Assembly (NCBI GenBank): GCA_963854835.1
Contig: OY978530.1
Coordinates: 9,798,372 to 9,862,371, forward strand
Source of the DNA: Megamerina dolium
Lineage: Eukaryota; Arthropoda; Insecta; Diptera; Megamerinidae
DNA length: 64,000 bases
Direction: 5' to 3'
The notes under the pieces were generated by a model that saw nothing but the letters and a program-made list of their open reading frames with translations, made no database searches and was not told the DNA's origin. This document shows, piece by piece, positions 47,958 to 59,966 of this stretch. The first letter of the stretch is position 1. The number at the start of each line of letters is the position of its first letter. Both the position numbers and the translations under genes were made by a program.

Positions 47958-50900
47958 GTTATTCTTTAAAAGCCTAGCCTAGGGCCGGCTACATAAAAAG
48001 GTTTGACACTAAAATACTGTTGGTCATGGAGCCAAGTTCGGCCATATCAGGGTTATTCTTTAAGAGCCTAGCCTAGGGCCGGCTGCTTAAAAAGGCTTTG
48101 ACGCTAAAATACTGTTGGTCACGAAGCCTACTTGGGTATATAAGAGTTATTTTTTTGTAGCCCGGCCATATACCAGCTACTCAAAAAGGTTTTAACGCTA
48201 AAATACCGTTGGTTACGAAGCGAACTTGGGCGATATAAGGTTAATTCTTTAAGAGAGTAAGCTAGGACCGGCTACTTAAAAAGGCTTTGACGCTGAAATA
48301 CTGTTGGTAACGAAGCCCGGCCATAGACCAGCAACTTAAAAAGGCTTTGACGCTAAAATACTGTCGGTGACGAAGCCAACTTCGGCCAGATAAGGGTTAT
48401 GCTTTAAAAGCCGCATTGGATATATAAGGGTTATTTTTTTGTAGCCCGGCCATAGACCAGCTACTCACAAAGGCTTTGACGCTAAAAAACTGTTGGCCAC
48501 GAAGCCAAATTCGGCAATATAAGGGTTATTCTTTAAGAGCCTAGCCTAAGGCCGGCTACTTTAAATCAATTTGACGCTAAAAGACTGTTGGACACAAAGA
48601 CAAATTTGGGAATATAAGGGTTATTCTTTAAGAGCCTAGCCTAGGGCCGGCTATTTAAAAAGGCTTTGACGCTAAAATGCTGTCGGTGACGAAGCCAACT
48701 TCGGCCATATAAGGGTTATGCTTTAAAAGCCTAGGTTAAGGCAAGCTACATAAAAAGGCTTTGACGGTAAAATACTGTTGGTCATGGAGCCAACTTCGGC
48801 CATATCAGGGTTATTCTTTAAGAGCCTAGGCTAAGGTCGGTTACTTAAAAAAGATTTGACGCTGGAATACTGTTGATCACGAAGCCGCATTGGATATATA
48901 CGGGTTATTTTTTTGTAGCCCGGGCATAGACTAGCTACTCACAAAGGCTTTGACGCTAAAAAACTGTTGGCCACGAAGCCAAATTCGGCAATATAAGGGT
49001 TATTCTTTAAGAGCCTAACCTAGGGCCGGATACTTAAAAAGTCTCTGACGCTAAAATACTGTTGGTCACGAAGCCGACTTAAGCCATATAAGGGTTATGC
49101 TTTAAAAGCCTAGCCAAGGGCCGGCCACTTAAAAAGGTTTTGATTCTGAAATACTGTTCCTCACGAAGCCAACTTCGGCCATACGAGCCTAGCCTAGGGC
49201 CGGCTACTTAAAAAGTTTTTGACGCTGAAATACTGTTGGTCACGAAGCCAACTTCGGTCATATCAGGGTTATTCTTTAAGAGCCGAGCCTAGGGGCGGCT
49301 GCTTAAAAAGGCTTTTACGCTGGAATACTGTTGGTCACGTAGCCGACTAGGATATATAATTGTTATTTTTTTATAGCCCGCATATTGGCCACCTACTTAA
49401 AAATGCTTTGATGCTAAAATACTGTTGGTAACGAAGCCAATTTCGACCATATAAGGATTATGTTGTAAAAGCCTAGCCTAGGGCCGGCTACTTCAAAAAG
49501 CTTTGACGCTAAAATACTGTTGGTCACGAAGCCAAATTCTGCAAAATAGGGGTTACTCTCTAAGAGCCTAGCTTAGTGCCAGCTACTAAAAAGGCTTTAA
49601 CGCTAAAATACTGTTGGTCACGAAGCCAACTTCGGCCATATAAGGGTTAAGCTTTAAAAGCCTAGCCTAGGGCCGGCTACTTAAAAAGGCTTTGACGCTA
49701 AAATACTGTTGGTCACGAAGCCAACTTGTGCCATATAAAGGAGCATAGCATAGCCTAGAATAGCCTGGCAATATAAAAGTTATTCTTTAGAGCATAGCAT
49801 AGCTTAGCATAGCACGGCAATATAAAGGTTATTCTTTGAGAGCATAGCATAGCCTAGCAAAGCCTGGCAATATAAGGGTTACTTTTTGAGAGCATAGCAT
49901 AGCCTGGCCGGTTACTTAAAAAAGCTTTGACGATAAAATACTGTTGGTCACGAAGCACGAAGTATAGCCTGGCAAAATAAAGGTTATTCTTTGAGAGCAT
50001 AGCATAGCCTGGCCAGTTACTTAAAAAAGCTTTGACGATAAAATACTGTTGGTCACGAAGCCAACTTCGGCCATATAAGGCCTATTTTTTTAGTGCCCGG
50101 CCATAGACCAGCTACTTACAAAGGCTTTGACGCTTAAATACTCTTGGCCACGAAGCCAACTTGTGCCATATAAAGGTTATTCTTTGAGAGCATAGCACAG
50201 CCTAGCAAAGCCTGGCAGTATAAGGGTTACTCTTTGAGAGCATAGCATAGCCTGACCGGTTACTTAAAAAAGCTTCGACGATGAATACTGTTGGTCACGA
50301 AGCCAACTTCGGCCATATAAGGCCTAGTTTTTTAGTGCCTAGTAGTTATTCTTTGAGAGCCTAGCCTAGGGCCGGCTACTTAAAAAGGCTTTGACGCTAA
50401 AATATTGTTGGTAACGAAGCTTATTTCGGCCATACAAGGCCTATTTTTTTAGTGCCCGTCCATAGACCAGCTACTTACAAAGGCTTAGACGCTTAAATAC
50501 TCTTGGCCACGAAGCCAAATTCGGCAATATAAGGGTTATTCTTTGAGAAATACTGCTGGGCACGAAGACGATTTCGGCAATATAAGGGTTATTCTCTAAG
50601 AGAATATCCTAGGGCCGGCTACTAAAAAGGTTTGAAGATAAAGTACTGTTGGTGACGAAGCCAACTTCGGCCATATTAGGGTTATGCTTTAAAAGCCTAG
50701 CCTAGGGCCGGCTACTTAAAAAGGCTTTGACGCTAAAATACTGTTGGTCACGAAGCCATCATGTGCCATATAAAGGTTATCCTTTAAGAGCATAACATAG
50801 CCTAGTATAGCCTGGCAATATAAAGGTTATTCTTTGAGAGCATAGCATAGCCTGACCGGTTACTTAAAAAAGCTTCGACGATAAAAAACTGTTGGTCACG

Positions 50901-51193
50901 AAGCCAACTTCGGCCATATTAGGGTTATGCTTTAAAAGCCTAGCCTAGGGCCGGCTACTTACAAAGCTTTGACGCTTAAATATTCTTGACCATGAAGTTA
51001 AATTCTACAATATTATGGTTATTATTTGAGAGCCTAGCCTAGGGCCGGCTACTAAAAAGGCTTTGACGATAAAGTACTGTTGGTCACGAAGCCAACTTCG
51101 GCCATATTAGGGTTATGCTTTAAAAGCCTAGCCTAGGGCCGGCTACTTAAAAAGGCTTTGATGCTTAAATACTCTTGGCCACGAAGTCAAATT

Positions 51194-52977
51194 CGGCAAT
51201 ATAAGGGTTACTCTTTGAGAGCATAGCATAGCCTGGCCGGCTACTTAAAAAAGCTTTGACGCTAAAATCCTGTTGGTCACGAAGCCAAAATCGGCAAAAT
51301 AAGGGTTATTCTCTAAGAGCCTAGCCTAGGGCCGGCTACTAAAAAAGCTTTGAAGATAAAATACTGTTGGTCACGAAGCCAACTTCGGCCATATAAGGGT
51401 TAGGCTTCAAAAGCCTAGCCTAGGGCCGGCTACTTAAAACGGCTTTGACGCTGGAATACTGTTGGTCACGAAGCCGACTTGGGTATATAAGGGTTATTTT
51501 TTTATAGCCCGGCCATTGGCCACCTACTTAAAAATGCTTTGACGCTAAAATACTGTTGGTCACGAAGTCAACTTCGGCCATATAAGGGATATTCTTTGAG
51601 AGCATATCGTAGCCTGGCCGGTTATTTAAAAAAGCTTTGACGAGAAAATACTGTTGGTCACGAAGCACGAAGCATAGCCTGGCAATATAAAGCTTATACT
51701 TTGAGAGCATAGCATAGCCTGGCCGGTTACTTAAAAAAGCTTTGACGATAAAATACTGTTGGTCATGAAGCCAACTTCGGCCATATTAGGGTTATGTTTT
51801 AAAAGCCTAGCCTAGTGCCGGCTACTTAAAAAGGATTTGACGCTAAAATAGTATTGGGCACGAAGCCAAATTCGGCAATATAAGGGATATTCTTTGAGAG
51901 CATATCGTAGCCTGGCCGGTTATTTAAAAAAGCTTTGACGAGAAAATACTGTTGGTCACGAAGCACGAAGGATAGCCTGGCAATATAAAGCTTATACTTT
52001 GAGAGCATAGCATAGCCTGGCCGGTTACTTAAAAAAGCTTTGACGATAAAATACTGTTGGTCATGAAGCCAACTTCGGCCATATAAGGCCTATTTTTTTA
52101 GAGCCCGGCCATAGACCAGCTACTTGCAAAGGCTTTGACGCTTAAATACTCTTGGCCACGAAGCCAAATTCGGCAATATAACGGTTATTCTGTAAGAGCC
52201 AAGCCTAGGGCCGGCTACTAAAAAGGCTTTGAAGCTAAAATACTGTTGGTCACGAAGCCAACTTCGGCCATATAAGAGTTAAGCTTTAAAAGCCTAGCCT
52301 AGGCCCGGCTACTTAAAAAGGCTTTGACGGTAAAATACTGTTGGTCACGAAGCCAACTTGTGCCATATAAAGGTTATTCTTTAAGAGCATAGCATAGCCT
52401 AGAATAGCCTGGCAATATAAAGGTTATTCTTTAGAGCATAGCATAGCCTAGCATAGCCTGGCAATATAAGGGTTACTCTTTGAGAGCATAGCATAGCCTG
52501 GCCCGTTAATTAAAAAAGCTTTGACGATAAAATACTGTTGGTCACGAAGCACGAAGTATAGCCTGGCAAAATAAAGGTTATTCTTTGAGAGCATAGCATA
52601 GCCTGGCCAGTTACTTAAAAAAGCTTTGACGATAAAATACTGTTGGTCACGAAGCCAACTTCGGCAATATAATTCCTATTTTTTTAGTGCCCGGCCATAG
52701 ACCAGCTACTTACAAAGGCTTTGACGCATAAATACTCTTGGCCACGAAGCCAACTTGTGCCATATAAAGGTTATTCTTTGAGAGCATAGCACAGCCTAGC
52801 AAAGCCTGGCAATATAAGGGTTACTCTTTGAGAGCATAGCATAGCCTGGCCGGTTACTTGTAAAAGCTTTGTCGATAAAATACTGTTGGTCACGAAGCCA
52901 ACTTCGGCCATATAAGGTCTATTTTTTTAGTGCCCGGCCATAGACCAGCTACTTACAAAGGCTTTGACGCTTAAATA
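51194..52977. repeat. ~2.1-kb tandem duplication in satellite, copy 1 (partner 53333-55116)
   Basis: 1784 bp matching 53333-55116 at a constant offset of 2139 bp with no difference noticed by eye. Flanking sequence before it (about 50950-51190) also matches before copy 2 at an offset of 2089; a 50-bp difference at 51194 equals one short unit. The repeat period is therefore about 2.1 kb. Confidence 0.9.
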
Positions 52978-53332
52978 TTCTTGACCATGAAGTTAAATTC
53001 TACAATATTATGGTTATTATTTGAGAGCCTAGCCTAGGGCCGGCTACTTACAAAGCTTTGACGCTTAAATATTCTTGACCATGAAGTTAAATTCTACAAT
53101 ATTATGGTTATTATTTGAGAGCCTAGCCTAGGGCCGGCTACTAAAAAGGCTTTGACGATAAAGTACTGTTGGTCACGAAGCCAACTTCGGCCATATTAGG
53201 GTTATGCTTTAAAAGCCTAGCCTAGGGCCGGCTACTTAAAAAGGCTTTGATGCTTAAATACTCTTGGCCACGAAGCCAACTTGTGCCATATAAAGGTTAT
53301 TCTTTGAGAGCATAGCACAGCCTAGCAAAGCC

Positions 53333-55116
53333 TGGCAATATAAGGGTTACTCTTTGAGAGCATAGCATAGCCTGGCCGGCTACTTAAAAAAGCTTTGACG
53401 CTAAAATCCTGTTGGTCACGAAGCCAAAATCGGCAAAATAAGGGTTATTCTCTAAGAGCCTAGCCTAGGGCCGGCTACTAAAAAAGCTTTGAAGATAAAA
53501 TACTGTTGGTCACGAAGCCAACTTCGGCCATATAAGGGTTAGGCTTCAAAAGCCTAGCCTAGGGCCGGCTACTTAAAACGGCTTTGACGCTGGAATACTG
53601 TTGGTCACGAAGCCGACTTGGGTATATAAGGGTTATTTTTTTATAGCCCGGCCATTGGCCACCTACTTAAAAATGCTTTGACGCTAAAATACTGTTGGTC
53701 ACGAAGTCAACTTCGGCCATATAAGGGATATTCTTTGAGAGCATATCGTAGCCTGGCCGGTTATTTAAAAAAGCTTTGACGAGAAAATACTGTTGGTCAC
53801 GAAGCACGAAGCATAGCCTGGCAATATAAAGCTTATACTTTGAGAGCATAGCATAGCCTGGCCGGTTACTTAAAAAAGCTTTGACGATAAAATACTGTTG
53901 GTCATGAAGCCAACTTCGGCCATATTAGGGTTATGTTTTAAAAGCCTAGCCTAGTGCCGGCTACTTAAAAAGGATTTGACGCTAAAATAGTATTGGGCAC
54001 GAAGCCAAATTCGGCAATATAAGGGATATTCTTTGAGAGCATATCGTAGCCTGGCCGGTTATTTAAAAAAGCTTTGACGAGAAAATACTGTTGGTCACGA
54101 AGCACGAAGGATAGCCTGGCAATATAAAGCTTATACTTTGAGAGCATAGCATAGCCTGGCCGGTTACTTAAAAAAGCTTTGACGATAAAATACTGTTGGT
54201 CATGAAGCCAACTTCGGCCATATAAGGCCTATTTTTTTAGAGCCCGGCCATAGACCAGCTACTTGCAAAGGCTTTGACGCTTAAATACTCTTGGCCACGA
54301 AGCCAAATTCGGCAATATAACGGTTATTCTGTAAGAGCCAAGCCTAGGGCCGGCTACTAAAAAGGCTTTGAAGCTAAAATACTGTTGGTCACGAAGCCAA
54401 CTTCGGCCATATAAGAGTTAAGCTTTAAAAGCCTAGCCTAGGCCCGGCTACTTAAAAAGGCTTTGACGGTAAAATACTGTTGGTCACGAAGCCAACTTGT
54501 GCCATATAAAGGTTATTCTTTAAGAGCATAGCATAGCCTAGAATAGCCTGGCAATATAAAGGTTATTCTTTAGAGCATAGCATAGCCTAGCATAGCCTGG
54601 CAATATAAGGGTTACTCTTTGAGAGCATAGCATAGCCTGGCCCGTTAATTAAAAAAGCTTTGACGATAAAATACTGTTGGTCACGAAGCACGAAGTATAG
54701 CCTGGCAAAATAAAGGTTATTCTTTGAGAGCATAGCATAGCCTGGCCAGTTACTTAAAAAAGCTTTGACGATAAAATACTGTTGGTCACGAAGCCAACTT
54801 CGGCAATATAATTCCTATTTTTTTAGTGCCCGGCCATAGACCAGCTACTTACAAAGGCTTTGACGCATAAATACTCTTGGCCACGAAGCCAACTTGTGCC
54901 ATATAAAGGTTATTCTTTGAGAGCATAGCACAGCCTAGCAAAGCCTGGCAATATAAGGGTTACTCTTTGAGAGCATAGCATAGCCTGGCCGGTTACTTGT
55001 AAAAGCTTTGTCGATAAAATACTGTTGGTCACGAAGCCAACTTCGGCCATATAAGGTCTATTTTTTTAGTGCCCGGCCATAGACCAGCTACTTACAAAGG
55101 CTTTGACGCTTAAATA
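53333..55116. repeat. ~2.1-kb tandem duplication in satellite, copy 2
   Basis: Second copy of 51194-52977. The 355 bp between the copies (52978-53332) contain a 94-bp local repeat (TTCTTGACCATGAAGTTAAA at 52978 and 53072). Confidence 0.9.
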
Positions 55117-56774
55117 CTCTTGGCCACGAAGCCAAATTCGGCAATATAACGGTTATTCTCTGAGAGCCTAGCCTAGGGCCGGCTACTTGAAAAGGCTTTG
55201 ACGCTGAAATACTGTTGGTCACGAAGCCGACTTGGATATATAATTGTTATTTTTTTATAGCCCGCATATTGGCCACCTACTTAAAAATGCTTTGATGCTA
55301 AAATACTGTTGGTCACGAAGACAATTTCGACCATATAAGGATTATGTTGTAAAAGCCTAGCCTAGGGTCGGCTACTTCAAAAAGCTTTGACGCTAAAATA
55401 CTGTTGGTCACGAAGCCAAATTCTGCAAAATAGGGGTTACTCTCTAAGAGCCTAGCCTAGTGCCATCTACTAAAAAGGCTTTAACGCTAAAATACTGTTG
55501 GTCACGAAGCCAACTTCGGCCATATAAGGCCTAGTTTTTTAGTGCCCGGCCATAGACCAGCTATTTACAAAGGCTTTGACGCTTAAATACTCTTGGCCAC
55601 GAAGCCAATTTCTACAATCTTACGGTTATTCTTTGAGAGCCTAGCCTAGGGCCGGCTACTTAAAAAGGCTTTGACGCTAAAATATTGTTGGTAACGAAGC
55701 TTATTTCGGCCATACAAGGCCTATTTTTTTAGTGCCCGTCCATAGACCAGCTACTTACAAAGGCTTAGACGCTTAAATACTTTTGGCCACGAAGCCAAAT
55801 TCGGCAATATAAGGGTTATTCTTTAAGAGCCTAACCTAGGGCCGGATACTTAAAAAGTCTCTGACGCTAAAATACTGTTGGTCACGAAGCCGACTTAAGC
55901 CATATAAGGGTTATGCTTTAAAAGCCTAGCCTAGGGCCGGCCACTTAAAAAGGTTTTGATTCTGAAATACTGTTCGTCACGAAGCCAACTTCGGCCATAC
56001 GAGCCTAGCCTAGGGCCGGCTACTTAAAAAGTTTTTGACGCTGAAATACTGTTGGTCACGAAGCCAACTTCGGTCATATCAGGGTTATTCTTTAAGAGCC
56101 GAGCCTAGGGGCGGCTGCTTAAAAAGGCTTTTACGCTGGAATACTGTTGGTCACGTAGCCAACTTGTGCCATATAAAGGTTATTCTTTGAGAGCATAGCA
56201 CAGCCTAGCAAAGCCTGGCAATATAAGGGTTACTCTTTGAGAGCATAGCATAGCCTGAGCGGTTACTTAAAAAAGCTTCGACGATAGAATACTGTTGGTC
56301 ACGAAGCCAACTTCGGCCATATAAGACCTAGTTTTTTAGTGCCCGGCCATAGACCAGCTACTTACAAAGGCTTTGACGCTTAAATACTCTTGGCCACGAA
56401 GCCAACTTGTGCCATATAAAGGTTATTCTTTGAGAGCATAGCACAGCCTAGCAAAGCCTGGCAATATAAGGGTTACTCTTTGAGAGCATAGCATAGCCTG
56501 AGCGGTTACTTAAAAAAGCTTCGACGATAGAATACTGTTGGTCACGAAGCCTACTTCGGCCATATAAGGCCTAGTTTTTTAGTGCCCGGCCATAGACCAG
56601 CTATTTACAAAGGCTTTGACGCTTAAATACTCTTGGCCACGAAGCCAATTTCTACAATCTTACAGTTATTCTTTGAGAGCGTAGCCTAGGGCCGGCTACT
56701 TAAAAAGGCTTTGACGCTGAAATACTGTTGGTCACGATGCCTATATCCTAGGGCCGGCTACTAAAAAGGTTTGA

Positions 56775-58370
56775 AGATAAAGTACTGTTGGTGACGAAGC
56801 CAACTTCGGCCATATTAGGGTTATGCTTTAAAAGCCTAGCCTAGGGCCGGCTACTTAAAAAGGCTTTGACGCTAAAATACTGTTGGTCACGAAGCCATCA
56901 TGTGCCATATAAAGGTTAGTCTTTAAGAGCATAGCATAGCCTAGCATAGCCTGACAATATAAAGGTTATTCTTTGAGAGCATAGCATAGCCTTATCGGTT
57001 ACTTAAAAAAGCTTTGACGATAAAATACTGTTGGTCACGAAGCCAACTTCGGCCATATAAAGTTTATTCTTTAAGAGCATATCATAGCCTAACATAGCCT
57101 GGCAATATAAAGGTTATTCTTTGAGAGCATAGCACAGCATAGCAAAGCCTGGCAATATAAGGGTTACTCTTTGAGAGCATAGCATAGCCTGGCCGGTTAC
57201 TTAAAAAAGCTTTGACAATAAAATACTGTTGGTCACGAAGACAACTTCGGCTGTACAAGGCCAATTTTTTTAGTGCCCGGCCATAGACCAGCTTCTTACA
57301 AAGGCTTAGACGCTTAAATACTCTTGGCCACGAAGCCAATTTCGGCAATATAAGGGCTATTCTTTAAGCGCATAGCCTAGGGCCGGCTACTGAAAAGGCT
57401 TTGACGCTAAAATACTGTTGGTCCCGAAGCCAACTTCGGCCATATAAGAGTTTTACTTTAAAAGCCTAGCCTAGGGCCGGCTACTTAAAAAGGCTTTGAC
57501 GCTAAAATACTGTTGGTCACGAAGCCAACTTCGGCCATATAAGGGTTATGCTGTAAAAGCCTAGCCTAAGGCCGGCTACCTAAAATGGCCTTGACGCTGA
57601 AATTCTGTTGGTCACGAAGCCGACTTGGGTATATAAATGTTATTTTTTTATAGCCCGGCTATTGGCAACCTACTTAAAAAGGCTTTGACTCTAAAATACT
57701 GTTGGTCACGAAGCCAACTTCGGCCATATAAGGGTTATGCTTTAAAAGCCTAGCCTAGGGCCGGCTGCCTAAAATGGCTTTGTCGCTGAAATACTGTTGG
57801 TCACGAAGCCGAATTGGGTATATAAGCGTTTTTTTATAGCCCAGCCATTAGCCACCTACTTAAAAAGGCTTTGGCGCTAAAATACTGTTGGTCCCGAAGC
57901 CAACTTCGGTCATGTAAAGGTTATGCTTTAAAAGCCTAGGCTAGGGCTGGCTACTTAAAAAAGCTTTGACGCTAAAATACTGTTGGTCACGAAGCCAAAT
58001 TCGGCAATATAGGGGTTATTCTCTAAGAGCCTAGCCTAGGGCCGGCTACTAAAAAGGCTTTGGCGCTAAAATACTGTTGGTCCCGAAGCCAACTTCGGTC
58101 ATATAAAGGTTATGCTTTAAAAGCCTAGACTAGGGCCGGCTTCTTAAAAAGACTTTGACGCTGAAATACTGTTGGTCACGAAGCCAACTTGTGTCATATA
58201 AAGGTTATTCTTTAAGAGCATAGCATAGCCTAGCATAGCCTGGCAATATACAGGTTATTCTTTGAGAGCATAGCATAGCCTGGCTGGTTACTTAAAAAAG
58301 CTTTGACGCTAAAATACTGTTGGCCACGAAGCCAAATTCGGCAATATAAGGGTTACTCTTTGAGAGCATA
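56775..58370. repeat. 1596-bp exact tandem duplication in satellite, copy 1
   Basis: Immediately followed by an apparently identical 1596-bp copy at 58371-59966. Starts AGATAAAGTACTGTTGGTGA and ends CTTTGAGAGCATA. Positions checked along the length by eye showed no difference. Confidence 0.92.
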
Positions 58371-59966
58371 AGATAAAGTACTGTTGGTGACGAAGCCAAC
58401 TTCGGCCATATTAGGGTTATGCTTTAAAAGCCTAGCCTAGGGCCGGCTACTTAAAAAGGCTTTGACGCTAAAATACTGTTGGTCACGAAGCCATCATGTG
58501 CCATATAAAGGTTAGTCTTTAAGAGCATAGCATAGCCTAGCATAGCCTGACAATATAAAGGTTATTCTTTGAGAGCATAGCATAGCCTTATCGGTTACTT
58601 AAAAAAGCTTTGACGATAAAATACTGTTGGTCACGAAGCCAACTTCGGCCATATAAAGTTTATTCTTTAAGAGCATATCATAGCCTAACATAGCCTGGCA
58701 ATATAAAGGTTATTCTTTGAGAGCATAGCACAGCATAGCAAAGCCTGGCAATATAAGGGTTACTCTTTGAGAGCATAGCATAGCCTGGCCGGTTACTTAA
58801 AAAAGCTTTGACAATAAAATACTGTTGGTCACGAAGACAACTTCGGCTGTACAAGGCCAATTTTTTTAGTGCCCGGCCATAGACCAGCTTCTTACAAAGG
58901 CTTAGACGCTTAAATACTCTTGGCCACGAAGCCAATTTCGGCAATATAAGGGCTATTCTTTAAGCGCATAGCCTAGGGCCGGCTACTGAAAAGGCTTTGA
59001 CGCTAAAATACTGTTGGTCCCGAAGCCAACTTCGGCCATATAAGAGTTTTACTTTAAAAGCCTAGCCTAGGGCCGGCTACTTAAAAAGGCTTTGACGCTA
59101 AAATACTGTTGGTCACGAAGCCAACTTCGGCCATATAAGGGTTATGCTGTAAAAGCCTAGCCTAAGGCCGGCTACCTAAAATGGCCTTGACGCTGAAATT
59201 CTGTTGGTCACGAAGCCGACTTGGGTATATAAATGTTATTTTTTTATAGCCCGGCTATTGGCAACCTACTTAAAAAGGCTTTGACTCTAAAATACTGTTG
59301 GTCACGAAGCCAACTTCGGCCATATAAGGGTTATGCTTTAAAAGCCTAGCCTAGGGCCGGCTGCCTAAAATGGCTTTGTCGCTGAAATACTGTTGGTCAC
59401 GAAGCCGAATTGGGTATATAAGCGTTTTTTTATAGCCCAGCCATTAGCCACCTACTTAAAAAGGCTTTGGCGCTAAAATACTGTTGGTCCCGAAGCCAAC
59501 TTCGGTCATGTAAAGGTTATGCTTTAAAAGCCTAGGCTAGGGCTGGCTACTTAAAAAAGCTTTGACGCTAAAATACTGTTGGTCACGAAGCCAAATTCGG
59601 CAATATAGGGGTTATTCTCTAAGAGCCTAGCCTAGGGCCGGCTACTAAAAAGGCTTTGGCGCTAAAATACTGTTGGTCCCGAAGCCAACTTCGGTCATAT
59701 AAAGGTTATGCTTTAAAAGCCTAGACTAGGGCCGGCTTCTTAAAAAGACTTTGACGCTGAAATACTGTTGGTCACGAAGCCAACTTGTGTCATATAAAGG
59801 TTATTCTTTAAGAGCATAGCATAGCCTAGCATAGCCTGGCAATATACAGGTTATTCTTTGAGAGCATAGCATAGCCTGGCTGGTTACTTAAAAAAGCTTT
59901 GACGCTAAAATACTGTTGGCCACGAAGCCAAATTCGGCAATATAAGGGTTACTCTTTGAGAGCATA
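58371..59966. repeat. 1596-bp exact tandem duplication in satellite, copy 2
   Basis: Second copy. The junction at 58370/58371 joins GAGAGCATA to AGATAAAGTACTG and breaks the monomer register, with about one base of shared sequence at the breakpoint. Confidence 0.92.

Larger units (their letters stand above)
43554..49735. repeat. Satellite array, region 5: mainly A-type 95-bp monomers
   Basis: A-type monomers dominate, with few B-type boxes. At 43681, 43776 and 43871 the GCTACTTAAAA word recurs at exactly 95 bp, giving the clean monomer length. Variants typical of this region are GCCGACTTGGGTATATAAGG and GTCGGTGACGAAGCC. An 854-bp duplication lies at 46250-47957. Truncated monomers occur at about 44810 and 49185. 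Divergence between monomers is higher than in region 3. No gene is seen. Confidence 0.92.

Noticed and set aside
43554..49735. CENP-B box in the monomers
   Set aside because: I did not see the TTCG...CGGG arrangement of the mammalian box. TTCGGCCATAT only shares the first bases.
51528..54147. Four 60-codon minus-strand open frames (51528-51710, 51826-52008, 53667-53849, 53965-54147)
   Set aside because: They are made of satellite monomers and recur only because of the 2.1-kb duplication. There is no domain and no supporting signal; other monomers in the same frame carry stops.
57082..58944. Two identical 88-codon minus-strand open frames (57082-57348 and 58678-58944)
   Set aside because: The identity is explained by the 1596-bp tandem duplication, and the content is repeat sequence.
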